From Hypericum androsaemum (lineage: Eukaryota > Streptophyta > Magnoliopsida > Malpighiales > Hypericaceae): a stretch of DNA of 64,000 bases. Shown one piece after another: positions 44,341 to 55,304 of the stretch (position 1 is its first letter; each line of letters starts with the position of its first letter). The stretch covers positions 9,854,221 to 9,918,220 of the forward strand of contig OZ023181.1 of the NCBI GenBank assembly GCA_963995505.1. Direction: 5' to 3'. Both the position numbers and the translations under genes were made by a program. Below the pieces are notes generated by a model. The model did no database searches, was not told where the DNA came from, and saw nothing but the letters and a program-made list of their open reading frames with translations.

Positions 44341-46117
44341 GAATTCAGTGGGAACTACATAAAAGTCATCCCTATAGTATGGACTAGATTTTGGCCATAG
44401 GATTTAATTTTTAAAACTCATTTTTAAATCTGACGGTCATTATCTTTCGAGGGTATAATAGTATTTTTACCCATAAAGACCTAGCTGAGATCCCAAAAAA
44501 ATCCCTTATTTTTCGTCCATCCTCTTTTGAAATTGCCAAAAAATAAACTTACCAAAAAGTCTACCCTCTCTCTCCAAACAGAGTCTCTCCTCTCTATAAA
44601 AACTCCTAGATCATCACAAATATCAGAGAAGACGTATACCAGAGACGACGTGGTCATTGGAGCTGAAGTAGACGAAGCGGACGAGGGAGTTGTCCTGGTC
44701 GAGGTTGGATCCCCATCTGAGAGTATATCTTCTACTTTTTGTCCTCGAGATTCCCCCTCTAAAAGCCATTATTCTCTGATATCGATATCTTCCTACTTCG
44801 CCACTGTCGCCTCCTTCGCGTGTTTTCCTACCAACATTGCGGTGCCCCCGCCACCGTCAGGCTGCCCCCGCCACCGCCGTTGGGTTTTATCTACATAACT
44901 GACCTGGCGGGGAGCTTGTACCCTATTGACAACGACTTCGGTGGCGGCCATCGGAAGGTGGTCGTGGGGTTGCCATCGGAAGGGAAGATGCTCGAGGCTA
45001 AAAGGGTACTTCAAATACTACGTGGCCAGGAAGATGTTTCAGGTACAGTATAGAGAGCTTTTCCCAATCTGGTTCAATGGTGTTTTTTTGCTGTCTCAAG
45101 GAATTAACGAGATGCTCTGGGTGGATTTTTATATTGTTGCTGCATCTAGGTTTTTCTTCGATGTTGTGTGCTTCTGCATCGCCATCGACAATCCAAACTT
45201 GACCGAGATTTTTCCAAAGAAATCAGGGGAACAAGAATGCAGTGGAAATCCACGTAATTGGACTAAGGCACATCTCATTTTGTTTTAAGCTTGAGATATT
45301 GGTATATTTTTATAGTAATATTGATATATATGTTACTTGATATTGATATATTTGTGTAGTGATATTGGTATTCTTGTATTGATACAATGGTATAAATATA
45401 TTGGTATATTCGTTTGGTTGGTTTCTCTTATACTTTACATTGGTATATAACTGTATGAAAATTGGTATGTACATGAAATAATATTCGTATTCATTGTTCA
45501 TAATATCTGAGAAGAAGAAAATCAATATCAGAGTAGAACGAAACCAATATCTGAGAAGAAGAAAATCAAATATCCGAGAAGAAGGAAACCAATATCTGAG
45601 TATAATAATACAAATATCAGAGTACAAGGATTCCAATATCAGAGTAAAAGGATATCAATATCAGAGAAGAAGGAAATCAATATCAGAGTAAAAGGACACC
45701 AATATCATAGAGGAAGAAAATAAATATCAGAGTTGAAAGACATCAATATCAGAATAGAAGGAAATCAATGCGCGAGAAGAAGAAAACCAATATCCGAATA
45801 CAAGGATACCAATATTTTTATAATCAGACTAGATGGATACCAATATCACAGTAAAACAAAACAAATAATGCGAATGTTTAAATTCGAAAAAATAATCTGG
45901 GTTTTTGCTTTTTTTGTCAATTTTAATGTATTTAACGTGATTTTGGTTTGAGGTAATTGACTGAAATTTTATTTCCTTTTGAAATATTTCCATAGCTCTA
46001 TTATCTCTAATTTATATTTTGGTTTAGTTAAAAGTAATTTGCCAATATTATCTCTTCTTGTTATTGAATTCTCTTTGATCTCTTTTAGTGGGGATTACCC
46101 ATATCCTCACTGAATTT
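44341..46117. mobile_element. Unclassified DNA element, copy B
   Basis: Inverted relative of copy A (10170-11805), with ends GAATTCAGTGGGAACTA and, inverted, AAATTCAGTGAGGATA. It adds a GC-richer central part (44640-45290) not seen in copy A. Frames there (for example 44527-44898 and 44926-45288) have proline/serine-rich and unassigned sequence and match no family I recognise. No transposase. Confidence 0.6.
45490..45860. repeat. ~24-bp minisatellite, copy B
   Basis: Units such as CCAATATCAGAGTAGAA in about 15 imperfect copies; reverse complement of the unit at 10432-10880. Its two flanking ATTGGTATATT-rich stretches also match copy A. Confidence 0.85.
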
Positions 46118-46996
46118 GAGCCCTGCTGATATAGGTATGAAAATATTTAATTAGGTTGGGTTGGGTATAGATAAGAAAAAAATTAATTATTTATTATGTG
46201 GCCTAAATTAGTATAGAGTGCTGATGTAGATAGCCTTAGTGGTATTGGTGGGATTTTATCTTAGCTCTTTTCAGATTAGCTACAAGCTCAAGCTCCTTAG
46301 TTGATACCCTCTTCACATCTCATCAATAGTAGCTAGCCACTACCACCACCACTAGCTACTCTCTTCTCTCTGAGCTGACTGTCTTTTTTAGGCTGATGTT
46401 TACACAAGGATTACTGCTCCGAGCACTGTTGCAATGAAATTAGATTTGAGATGGAATTAGATTTGAGGAAGATGGAATTTGGGGAGTAGAGGGAGAGAGT
46501 GGATCTAGAAATTGGCGATGGCATTTAGGGGAACAGAGAGAGGATGAAGGAGAGGATGAGAAAGAAGAGGATGAACGACTGATTTGTATATTAATCACTT
46601 TATTACGTCATACACAACTTATTTGATCAGCACGCCATGTAATAGGTAAAACTACGTTATTTTGCGTTACGTTGAAAGACTTGTGGCACTTTCAACCTGA
46701 TCAACTGTTGAGGATTGTATGCGGATAATTTTTGGAAACTACAAAGACTAAAATTTCAATTTTAAATCACATGTCCCTGACTCGAAATCAGTAAAATTAC
46801 ATGATATAGTACACTATAATTTTCTCTCATTAAAAAATATATGTCGTGCTAGAATCGATCACCGGTTATAACCGGTGGACTTCATTTGGAACGAATTTTG
46901 GGTTCATTTCATTTGCCACTGGGAGACCTTTAACCTAACCAAAGTCAGGTCCTAACCCAAGTTTTATTTTTTTTTTGGTGAACCCCAAGTTGGATT
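46118..46996. promoter_or_regulatory. Upstream region of the HD-Zip gene
   Basis: No gene. This ~0.9 kb between the DNA element and the HD-Zip leader should hold the promoter. CCACCACCACTAGC and a CT stretch lie at 46340-46385. No specific factor site can be claimed from reading alone. Confidence 0.4.
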
Positions 46997-47005
46997 TATT
47001 TAAAG
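46997..47005 (+). promoter_or_regulatory. Candidate TATA box of the HD-Zip gene
   Basis: TATTTAAAG, about 45 bases before a long CT-rich leader; position fits a start near 47030-47050, but the match is imperfect. Confidence 0.35.
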
Positions 47006-47049
47006 ATAGAGATTGGGAGTAGCCAGCTGGGTTATGAACTGATTTATTC

Positions 47050-47146
47050 ATCTCTCTCTCACAAACCTCTCCCTTTCTCCCCATCCCCACTCCACACACA
47101 TACTCTCTCTCTCTCTCTCTTTCCCCCTCTCTTCTCCCTTAATTTT
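47050..47146 (+). promoter_or_regulatory. CT-rich 5' leader tract of the HD-Zip gene
   Basis: TCTCTCTCTCTC runs with little else, a common feature around plant transcription starts and 5' leaders. The mRNA leader probably spans from about here to 47561. Confidence 0.5.
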
Positions 47147-47156
47147 CTCTGTATAG

Positions 47157-47198
47157 ATGAACAGTCATAGACCATTGTATCTACAAGCTGCAAATTGA
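47157..47198 (+). CDS. uORF1 of the HD-Zip leader (13 codons plus stop)
   Basis: Begins MNSHRPLY and ends in TGA just 8 bases before uORF2. The base at -3 is T, a weak initiation context, so most ribosomes should pass it. Its presence in the mRNA assumes the start is upstream of 47157 and the leader is not spliced here. Confidence 0.35.
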   Translation: MNSHRPLYLQAAN

Positions 47199-47206
47199 AT
47201 TGTGCA

Positions 47207-47299
47207 ATGATATGTAAAAAGAGTGTAACTAATAGCTTGGTTGGTTGGTACTGTGTTTTCTCTTTGTACTTTTTTGGGTTGGCCTTTTTTATTGCATAG
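47207..47299 (+). CDS. uORF2 of the HD-Zip leader (30-residue peptide)
   Basis: Thirty codons in the probable leader of the HD-Zip mRNA. The first ten residues are polar and basic (MICKKSVTNS); the rest are almost all hydrophobic and aromatic and end in LAFFIA. G at -3 gives a better start context than uORF1. A related class I gene, ATHB1 of Arabidopsis, is known to be repressed through a conserved peptide uORF (CPuORF33), so a regulatory peptide here is plausible. I cannot confirm sequence identity with that peptide. It could also be chance, or lie in a leader intron. Confidence 0.5.
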   Translation: MICKKSVTNSLVGWYCVFSLYFFGLAFFIA

Positions 47300-47312
47300 T
47301 TTTTATTATTAG

Positions 47313-47468
47313 ATGGGAATTGAGGTGGGGGTGGGAGGAGGAAGTGGAGAGGGAGTAGTAGTATTAGTCTTTAGAAAGGAGAAAGGTGCAGGGAGACAAA
47401 AATGGTCTCAAGGGAGAGCAATTGTGTTACAATTGCACACAACTAAGTGCCACAAGTTAGTGAATTAA
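47313..47468 (+). CDS. uORF3 of the HD-Zip leader (51 codons)
   Basis: Begins MGIEVGVGGGSGEG; a glycine-rich start then a basic stretch (RKEKGAGRQKW). It ends 93 bases before the main ATG. Composition looks like a translated purine-rich leader and shows no conserved feature, so a peptide function is unlikely. Its ATG could still affect reinitiation. Confidence 0.25.
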   Translation: MGIEVGVGGGSGEGVVVLVFRKEKGAGRQKWSQGRAIVLQLHTTKCHKLVN

Positions 47469-47561
47469 CCCAATTGCCACTTGACAAAATTAGGATCCCC
47501 CACCCAAACCAAGCCAAAGATATTTTAGCACAAGACTGAACATACACAAAGAAAGAAAGTC

Positions 47562-49464
47562 ATGAAAAGACTTGGGAGCTCTGATTCACTTGGTGCCTTA
47601 ATGTCCGTCTGCCCAACCACAGGTTGTTTTAGAATAAGAACCTATTATTTTTTCTCTCTCCTTTTTAGTTGATCCATTCATGTCAAGAATTTAGACATAC
47701 CCATGTGATTCATTTTGTTGCCTATCTTTATTGCACAAGTACATACTCAAACTTTTGAATGGACTAATGTTTAGTGCAATATTTACGAACAACGAGTAAT
47801 TCATATAGAACAATATCATCGGATCCGAACCCTAATTTCTGCTTTTGTTTACAACCAGATGAGCACAGCCCAAGGGCCACCGCCCACGTCCAAGGGAGAG
47901 ATCATCACTTCCAGTCGATGCTAGATGGGCTCGACGAGGAAGGGTGCGTGGAGGAGTCTGGCCATCTCGGGGAGAAGAAGAGGAGGCTGAGCGTTGACCA
48001 GGTCAAGGCCCTGGAGAAGAACTTCGAGGTGGAGAACAAGCTCGAGCCGGATAGGAAGGTGAAGCTGGCACAGGAGCTAGGGTTGCAACCCAGGCAGGTC
48101 GCCGTGTGGTTCCAGAACCGCCGGGCACGGTGGAAGACGAAGCAGCTGGAGAGAGACTACGGCGTCCTCAAAACCAGTTATGAGGCTCTCAAGGCCAATT
48201 ATGACAATCTCAGACACGATAATGAATCTCTCCTCAAAGAGGTAATGACCCATGATTTATTTATTTTGCTTTTACGCGTTAAATCCCTGAAACTTGTAAA
48301 AAAACATATTAATGGCTGCAGAATCTCCAGGTCGGTTCAATTAATACTGGCTAGAGTGGTTGATACGAATCTTTTTCTTTATTATTATTATTATTATGAT
48401 AGAAATACGATTTTCGTTCTCGCGCGGCTGGTTAATTTAGTGCCTAATTTAACAACTCCATTATTTTGGAGTCGAGAGTTCAACTCTCACCGTTGATTTC
48501 AATTTTTTTTGTTTTTTCGAAGCGACGTTGTATTAGATTATTTACTAAGCCAACTAATCTAGATTGAAATCACCAAAAAATGTCAAAGTTCTCTTAACTT
48601 ATATTAACTTAAAATTTCTTACTAATCTAAATCAACTAATAATCTAGTAATAGTTAATATTTTTGTCGTCAAAACTAAAACTAAATATACTGAAACGTTC
48701 AATTGATGGAGAAGGACCATAATAAAAGACCATGTGCTTTGTATGTTTGCCTGAACTCCCCGGAACAAGTCCTGTGGTCCATTGGCAAAAAAATGTATAT
48801 AATTACTTTTAAAATAGAGTTTATAAAGTAAATTAAAGTGAAAGAAAATAAGTTTATTTAATTTTAATTTGATACAATTGAGCGATTCAACAAACGTCTA
48901 TTATTGCAGATAAAGGAGCTGAAATCCAAGCTCAACGAGGAAAACACGGAGAGCAACGTCTCAGTGAAGGAAGAGGTAATCCCGCGGGATTCCGACGACG
49001 AAAAGGTTTCCGACCATCCCCAACAACCGCCGTCTCTCCTAATATCATCGGAGACAAAAGATCTCCTCATGAACTACGACAACTTCCGCCACAACGACGG
49101 CGTACTACTGTCAGGGGCGTCTCTCTTCCCCGACTTCAAAGACGGGTCGTCGGACAGCGACTCCAGCGCGGTCCTAAACGACACCGAAACCAGCATCATC
49201 AACAACAACAGCAGCAGCAAGTTCAACGTCAACCCGAGTGTGACCAATAACGGATCCTCCTCGTCCCCTACTTCCATGAACTGCTTCCAATTCTCGACGT
49301 CCTCGACCTCGTCGTCGACCACGAGCGCGTACCAGGCCCAGCAGCTCGTGAAAATGGAGGAGCACAACTTCTTCAGCGGTGAGGACGCCTGCGACTTCTT
49401 CTCCGACGAGCAGCCCCCTACTCTACAATGGTGCTGCCCCGACCAGTGGAATTACGAGACATAG
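47562..49464 (+). CDS. ATHB6-like: Class I HD-Zip homeobox transcription factor (ATHB5/6/16 type)
   Basis: Three exons were assembled by eye: 47562-47622, 47859-48241 and 48910-49464. Introns at 47623-47858 and 48242-48909 both have GT...AG ends. The joined frame is 332 codons with no stop. Exon 1 gives [20 protein letters not shown], the N-terminus typical of ATHB6/ATHB16. Residues 59-114 form the homeodomain with the recognition helix [16 protein letters not shown] leucine zipper follows with leucines at 117, 124, 131, 138, 145 and 152; intron 2 falls inside it, after residue 148. The middle is rich in Ser and Asn; the end (DFFSDEQ, then [13 protein letters not shown]) is the aromatic-acidic activation motif of this clade. 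It should act in the nucleus as a dimer on CAAT(A/T)ATTG sites; Arabidopsis relatives act in abscisic-acid and growth responses. Splice sites are inferred, not from RNA. Confidence 0.93.
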
Positions 49465-49860
49465 AGAACAAAATGATTTCCACCCAAAAAAAAAAAGAAA
49501 ACAAAATGAGAAGAAAAAGAAAAAGACAAAGACAAATGTGGGCCCCCCCGTGCACACTGACGAGATGGAGAGAGGAAGGGGCTTGAACTGTACAAAAAGA
49601 TGGACCCAGATCAAAAGAGAGAGGAACACAGGGAGACGACGAAGAGGGTTCACGTGGGGTTATTAGGTGAAAGGTGACGATGTGGTATATTGTATTATTA
49701 TATTTTAATTTCATCCGTCCATCCATCTTTTATTTACTATATTGTTATATTATATTATACCCAATAAGATAGCCACGCGGGAATGATTTGATCGTAATTG
49801 GGATCCGTGGGGGTTGAATACATAATTAGTATCGATCGCTTTAATGGAGAAGAAAATAAA
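49465..49860 (+). promoter_or_regulatory. 3' region of the HD-Zip gene with poly(A)-like words
   Basis: An A/G-rich stretch follows the stop. Possible polyadenylation words are AATAAG (49763-49768) and AATAAA (49855-49860). The frames on both strands here are byproducts of the low-complexity sequence. Confidence 0.35.
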
Positions 49861-50559
49861 TAATGATTTTGGTTTTCCTCGATTGCTGCTTGATGAACTT
49901 TCTTCGTTACTTACTTTTGTCGATGCACTTTCTCTTCTTTTGATTGTTGCTACTGGAATGCAATCAGACGTTAATTAATTAACTTTTTTAAACGAAGAAT
50001 TTTGCCATATTTTAAAAATTTTATACATTTTAAATTAAATTAATTAGTATAGTTAATTCGAATATTCAAATAATATTCTGTGAGATTGTGACCAAAACTA
50101 GTGGAACTGATGGCAGCTCCAATTAGCACAGACTAGGATTCAGTTTTAAATATGCAACCGTCAGTTAATCGCCGCTCGTGCAAAGATTTTTTTTAACTTC
50201 TGATACTGTCGCAATTAGAGATATAAAAAATGCTTACACATGATTTTTCCAAACAATTAAAAGGAAAATAAAAAATAAATGTAAACATATATTTTTATTT
50301 TATAATTTTAAACTTTTTTAAAATATAATTCAAAATTTTAATTTCAAATCTAAACCATATTTATTTATTTCATATGAAGTACAACATCTACCTTTTAAAA
50401 AAGTAAAATATTTCATTTTTTTCAAAAAACACAGAAGTTATGTTGGATAGGGGTAAATTTATCTCCAAAAATATCTTACCTATAGTTAAAAAGCAAGGTC
50501 TATATTGAGGGGTTGGCACAAAAATATAGACTAAAGGATTCAGAGTGAAACAACGATTG
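49861..50559. other. Intergenic, no gene recognised
   Basis: AT-rich with many TTTTAAA words and no frame of note. Confidence 0.45.
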
Positions 50560-51600
50560 TGTTTGAATTTAACAAAGGTTAACTAAACAGAAAGTAAATA
50601 TCAAATTGATATCAATGACAAAGATGAACATGATATCCTTCGGAACAATCGGTTATGAATTTTATGAAGTCCTATCTAATATCCAGAGTTATCTAATGTG
50701 CCTACATAATGCTCTTGTTAGCTAGGTAGTAAAATAGAATCCAACAGTAGAGACTAACTTCACTCTTGCGTGTTAATTAGATCTTCGACCAAAGAATTAT
50801 TAAGTTCCCTCCATAAGGATCATTCTTTGATAACAAAGTCTTTCTTTGATACTTTAATATGTGCTAATCGATTCTTTTGTTAACCTTAACTTCGTCTTGG
50901 CCTCTTAGTGTTATTAAATCATAATCTAGGTAATCAGTCTAGAGTAAGCATTAACAGAATCAAATTAACAACTAAATAACCTAGTGTAATAGTTGTCCAT
51001 TAATTGAGCATCGTACTCAATAAGGAGACTACTCACTACACGTAACATTTATGCAAGACATGATAATGAAGTGCATAATGAAAGACATATAAAGTAAGGG
51101 AAGAAATCATCAAACAACCGTGGAGTCTCAAATCGAATGATAAAGGCCTAAGTAAAGTGTGCATAAAACCTACAGTTAAGATGAGTTTATATATCACTAG
51201 GTAAAAAAACCTAAACTAGGTAGAAACCTAAAGTAGGGAGAAAACCCTTAGGACTTCAGCCACCCAAAAATAAAACCTAAAACAATAAATATTTGTAACA
51301 AGTAAGTTTAAATGACGTGGCATCCCGTAGCGTAGCGTACACTAGGCCTGAGTGGCATACGCCAAAATTGAATTTGAATGATCGCCGGCGAGCATAAGGT
51401 TTTGGCCAGGCACACGCTTCTCCGTTGGCATGCCTCTTTTTCGCACATCTTCATCTTGGCGTATGCTATAAGGGTCTGGCGCACAACAAATCTTCAGTTG
51501 TCGCATTTTCAGGTATGTACCAGGGTACTCGCCATTAGAATTGCACATCCTGATGCACACTAGCATAAGCTAGGTCCTCTAATCAACATGTCTCTCTCTT
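50560..51600 (-). repeat. Diverged Ty3/gypsy LTR (solo or fragment)
   Basis: Runs parallel to the LTR at 24216-25733: GAATTTTATGAAGTCCTA matches TTTTTATGAAGTTCTAACTA, AATCATAATCTAGGTAATCA matches ATCATAATCTAAGTGATCAA, and GCATCGTACTCA...GAGACTACTCACTA matches GTATCGCACTCACAAGAGAACTACTCGCTA. A minus-strand TATA-like word (near 51184-51195) is followed, upstream on that strand, by boxes such as TGGCATACGCCA and TTGGCGTATGC (51350-51480). No internal region is attached. Confidence 0.6.
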
Positions 51601-53489
51601 GCTCCACATACGTCCCGCAACGTAAGTTGCAACTTTCATCGTTAATATTTTTGAAACAAAATGTTTATTAGTTTTCTAGTATCCATTTTTGTATTGGTTT
51701 AGCATTTTGTAAAGTAGATGTTAATTGAACTTCATGTTTCGGTTGATGCTCTTATATCCTCTGCCAACTCTTGCTCTAATAGTATAAGTAAGAGGTGGTA
51801 ACATAATGATCAGAGTTAAAACCCTAATTATAACAAACAAACTACTTATAAAAAACAACTCTCTTCTAATTACTAGGTTAAAGTTTTCCTAAATCAAATT
51901 AGATGTGTTTTTTTATAACTTAGTTGAATCAATTCTATTCTATTTGAATCACATGTCATTCAATTGATTAATTATTTTTGTTTATCAATATTACAACTGT
52001 TCTAAGCTAAGGCTGGCTTAGCTGGATAAATAATTGTTAAGGTCTACTTGTTAATTATTTTTGTCTAATATTTTATTTGTGCGATCGGTAATTACAGTAT
52101 TGGAATCTTTTTGCATCTATTGTCACCATAGAGAAAATAAACGATCAATTAATACATATCTGAAACTTTTAAAATTTCACCAATGAAAATTGGTATAAAT
52201 TTAGATTTTTTAAGAATGTATCAAAATTTTACATTGTGGATTCAACAAAAATCATTGAGAAAATTACATAATAAATAGTATATATTACTCTGATAGTATA
52301 ATATAATAAGAAAAAGTTTAAAATTTTCCGGCCAAATCAAGTTTCCGCATAAAATCAGAGTAAATCTCTGGTGATATCAGCATATTCTCTTCTTAAAAAA
52401 AAGCATATTCTCGGAGTAGTTGGTTGGTGAGTATTTTTATGGTGCTGTTGACACTTGACATTATCTGGTGGGTAGGCACTCGTCATTTGTATATTCAAAC
52501 AAATAAAAGTTTAAAAGATAAAAAATAATGATAATCTGGAAAACAGAATCTTTGAATTATCAATTATTGGTAGTACAAATTTCCGTGGTTCAAATTCTGG
52601 GAGTTAATTGAAGGATAAGCATCATTCTTTAGAGTAAAACGAACACATATGATTTAGTATATTAAACGGTTGAAGAGTTTTACGCGGAGGACCAAGAATT
52701 TTTTTGATATTTTTGCTTCATCAATGCCTACAAGGTATTGATTATTTTAATTAATTGTATTTTTATTGCATAAAGAATGTTTCCTGGAATTATAAAATTT
52801 CTCTATAATAAAAAAGATTCTTCTTATTTTTTTTAACGAGTATCTTTATCCAATAAAAAGTCTCTTGAAATTATAATACTTCTCCATATCAATGAAATTT
52901 TCTCTGTTCAATCTTCAAAAGACAGATATTATCAATAAGACTATATTTTCCATGCGGGGAATACTGGCGATGCAGACGGCCCATGGTGAACCCAAATTTG
53001 CATAATTATTCTCATGTAATTTTCATATTACAAGTTTCTCATTAAATGTGAGCGACACGTGTGATGTTACTTAAGTTATTCTGGACCTTGGGCAATTCTA
53101 GCCCTGAAGATATATCCACTTTATGCCATAAAGAATCAAGTGTTCATCCTAAAAAACAAGTTTCCAGCAGTAAAACATTAATTAATAGAATTTAAATTTT
53201 GTAGTAAACTATCTTATTTTTGGAACAAAAATCAGTATATATTGCGTGTTTTGAACATCTTAAATGTGTGCAGCTCATTACAGATTGATATTCAAAATCA
53301 GATATATTATATCCAAATTGGTGCACCTCAAAATTTTAATGTACAAACAAAACACGTAAATATTTTAAATATTTTTTGAACTTCGAGTTCTTATAAAATA
53401 AATTACACATAAAAGATTTCTCTAATAACATAATTTTTTTCCAAAAATGAAAGATCCTAATTTTCATTCAATCAAATCATAACGTACGA
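51601..53489. other. Intergenic, no gene recognised
   Basis: Very AT-rich; no frame above 60 codons and no repeat structure that I could pair. Confidence 0.45.
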
Positions 53490-54240
53490 AAAATTATTAT
53501 TTACTCGGTTGTATTTTCGCCGGTAATTTCTCCTTTTGCCGGAAAATTTCGATCTCTTTCCATTCTCCTTCATTAGAAAACAGATTTTCTACGACAAACA
53601 AACACTTAAATCAATTAGCGAATACATTATTTTCAATATTTTTAAAATTAACACGAAAGGCGACCCAGAATTCTTAAAATTTCTGGTTCACTCGGTCCGA
53701 TCGATAGGATCATCGGTCAGACCAGGACTTCTATTTTATATTAATATTATTAAATAAGGTTTAATAAATTTAATTGAGTATTAAAAAATAATAAAATACT
53801 AAATAAGTTCAAATATTTAGCAACTTTGTGATATAATTTATTTAAAGAAAGCCTTCAAACATGAATTTAAAAAGTTTAGAAGTACAAGAAGATGATTATA
53901 CAAATTTTCTTGTTCGACATATTAGTCCAATTCGTTTGACTTATTTGACATATTATCGAGAATTATTACAAAGATAAGTTTATTATGATCCAAAAGTGAT
54001 GTCCATGCTCCGAGCATGGAAGTTGAGGTTTTATTTCTAAATTAAATCTGATAAAATAAAAAAATACTAATTTTTCTGATCTGGGCGAATTAGGTCACCC
54101 GGAAGTACCTGATCAGGCGGTCTGACCTCATTTTTGCCGGTCGAACTGCTTTCTGGGTTTTAGGTAAAAATTAACCCAGGTTTGATCCTGGATAATGGTC
54201 CGACCAGTCTGACCGCATGGTTTTTAAAACATTGGTAGTT
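53490..54240. repeat. Unclassified repeat with paired GGTCNGACC words
   Basis: The left side has TTCACTCGGTCCGATCG and CATCGGTCAGACCAGG (53687-53727). The right side has GGCGGTCTGACCTC, GCCGGTCGAACTGC, CCGACCAGTCTGACCGC and ATGGTTTTTAAAAC (54114-54232). Similar words occur near 36704 and 41935. A worn non-autonomous transposon is likely; class unknown. Confidence 0.35.
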
Positions 54241-54537
54241 TTATTTTAACCATGTCTCAAGTGTAAGTCATGAAAATGTACTATTGTTAAATATTAGTTG
54301 AGAAATATTTTTCATCTTTCAAAAATATCACCTTGCTCGAAACTAAATTAATCGGCACATAGAGCCGAATATTAGGAGTCATAAACCAAAAAAACATATT
54401 TTCTGGATTGTTGATGGCACCCGCAACCAAGTAGACGCGTATGTTGCACATGCAAGATTTTAAATCCCTACATAACCGCAATCGGTGGCCCCCCGTTACT
54501 TTCCATAAATTGTGCTAGACCACGATGCAAAACCTAT

Positions 54538-54546
54538 GTATCGTAT
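54538..54546. repeat. Left 9-bp target duplication
   Basis: GTATCGTAT, identical to 61885-61893. Confidence 0.85.
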
Positions 54547-54593
54547 GGGGCGCGATTGGATCCTAAATAGTAATATTCTGAACTGTTTGGAGT
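54547..54593 (+). repeat. Left terminal inverted repeat of the MULE
   Basis: Pairs with 61835-61884; GATTGG, TCC, CTG and TTTGGA blocks are kept in order. The same words occur in the foldback element 9075-9349. Confidence 0.65.
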
Positions 54594-55304
54594 GAAGAGG
54601 ACGGGAGGGGCAAAATGGAAATTTGTTAAACACGCAGGGCCAAATTTGAAAAAAGGTTAATTTCAAAAAATGAGCGAGAAAAATCAAGGACAGAACAGAT
54701 TTGGGAACACGAACTCATAACTACCATTCCAATTCAAAACAGAGAAAATCACGGGTCCAGATTAAATCGCGAGTCTCAAAAACCCTAGATCTTTCAGAAA
54801 GCTGTGATTTGAACAAAACAAAGAAGAAAACTACAGATTTGAAAAATAGATCAGCTTATAGACTTGCATAATTTGGATCTCCAAAATACATAGCTAGGAT
54901 CTTCAAATATTGAAGGTTAGTCCAAATCTCCTCTTTCTAACTTCGATTCAATCAATAAATTGTGAAAATTAGTACAAAATCTTATTAGTTTTAGAATAGA
55001 TCCAAAATAGCAAAGAGATTCAGAGTAATCGGAGGTATCAAATAGGCTTCAAATCTGTGCCAAAACATTGAATACACAAAACAACCGAGGTAAGATTGTT
55101 AGTCTTCAACTTTTCTTTATATAACTATTTGCTATTAAAGATTTAAATAAGAACAAATGGTATGGACAAGCATCTAAAAATGGCACGATGTGTTTCATAA
55201 TATTGGCACTTTATGCTATGTGGTAATGGCATGTTATGTTATGTGATGCTGGCAACTATTGTTATGTCTCAATGGCATAAAGAGAAATTAAAATTTTTTT
55301 CCAA
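54594..55304 (+). other. 5' leader region of the MULE transposase gene
   Basis: No frame. It ends with a repeat stretch (55180-55277) of TTATGTGAT and GGCATG words. Confidence 0.4.

Noticed and set aside
47774..48496. Taking the uninterrupted 240-codon frame as the HD-Zip protein
   Set aside because: Its first ~28 codons are intron 1 and its last ~85 are intron 2; the family N-terminus is encoded by the small exon at 47562-47622 and the zipper continues in the exon at 48910.
48864..49367. Minus-strand frames opposite the last HD-Zip exon
   Set aside because: Shadows of a real coding exon on the other strand.
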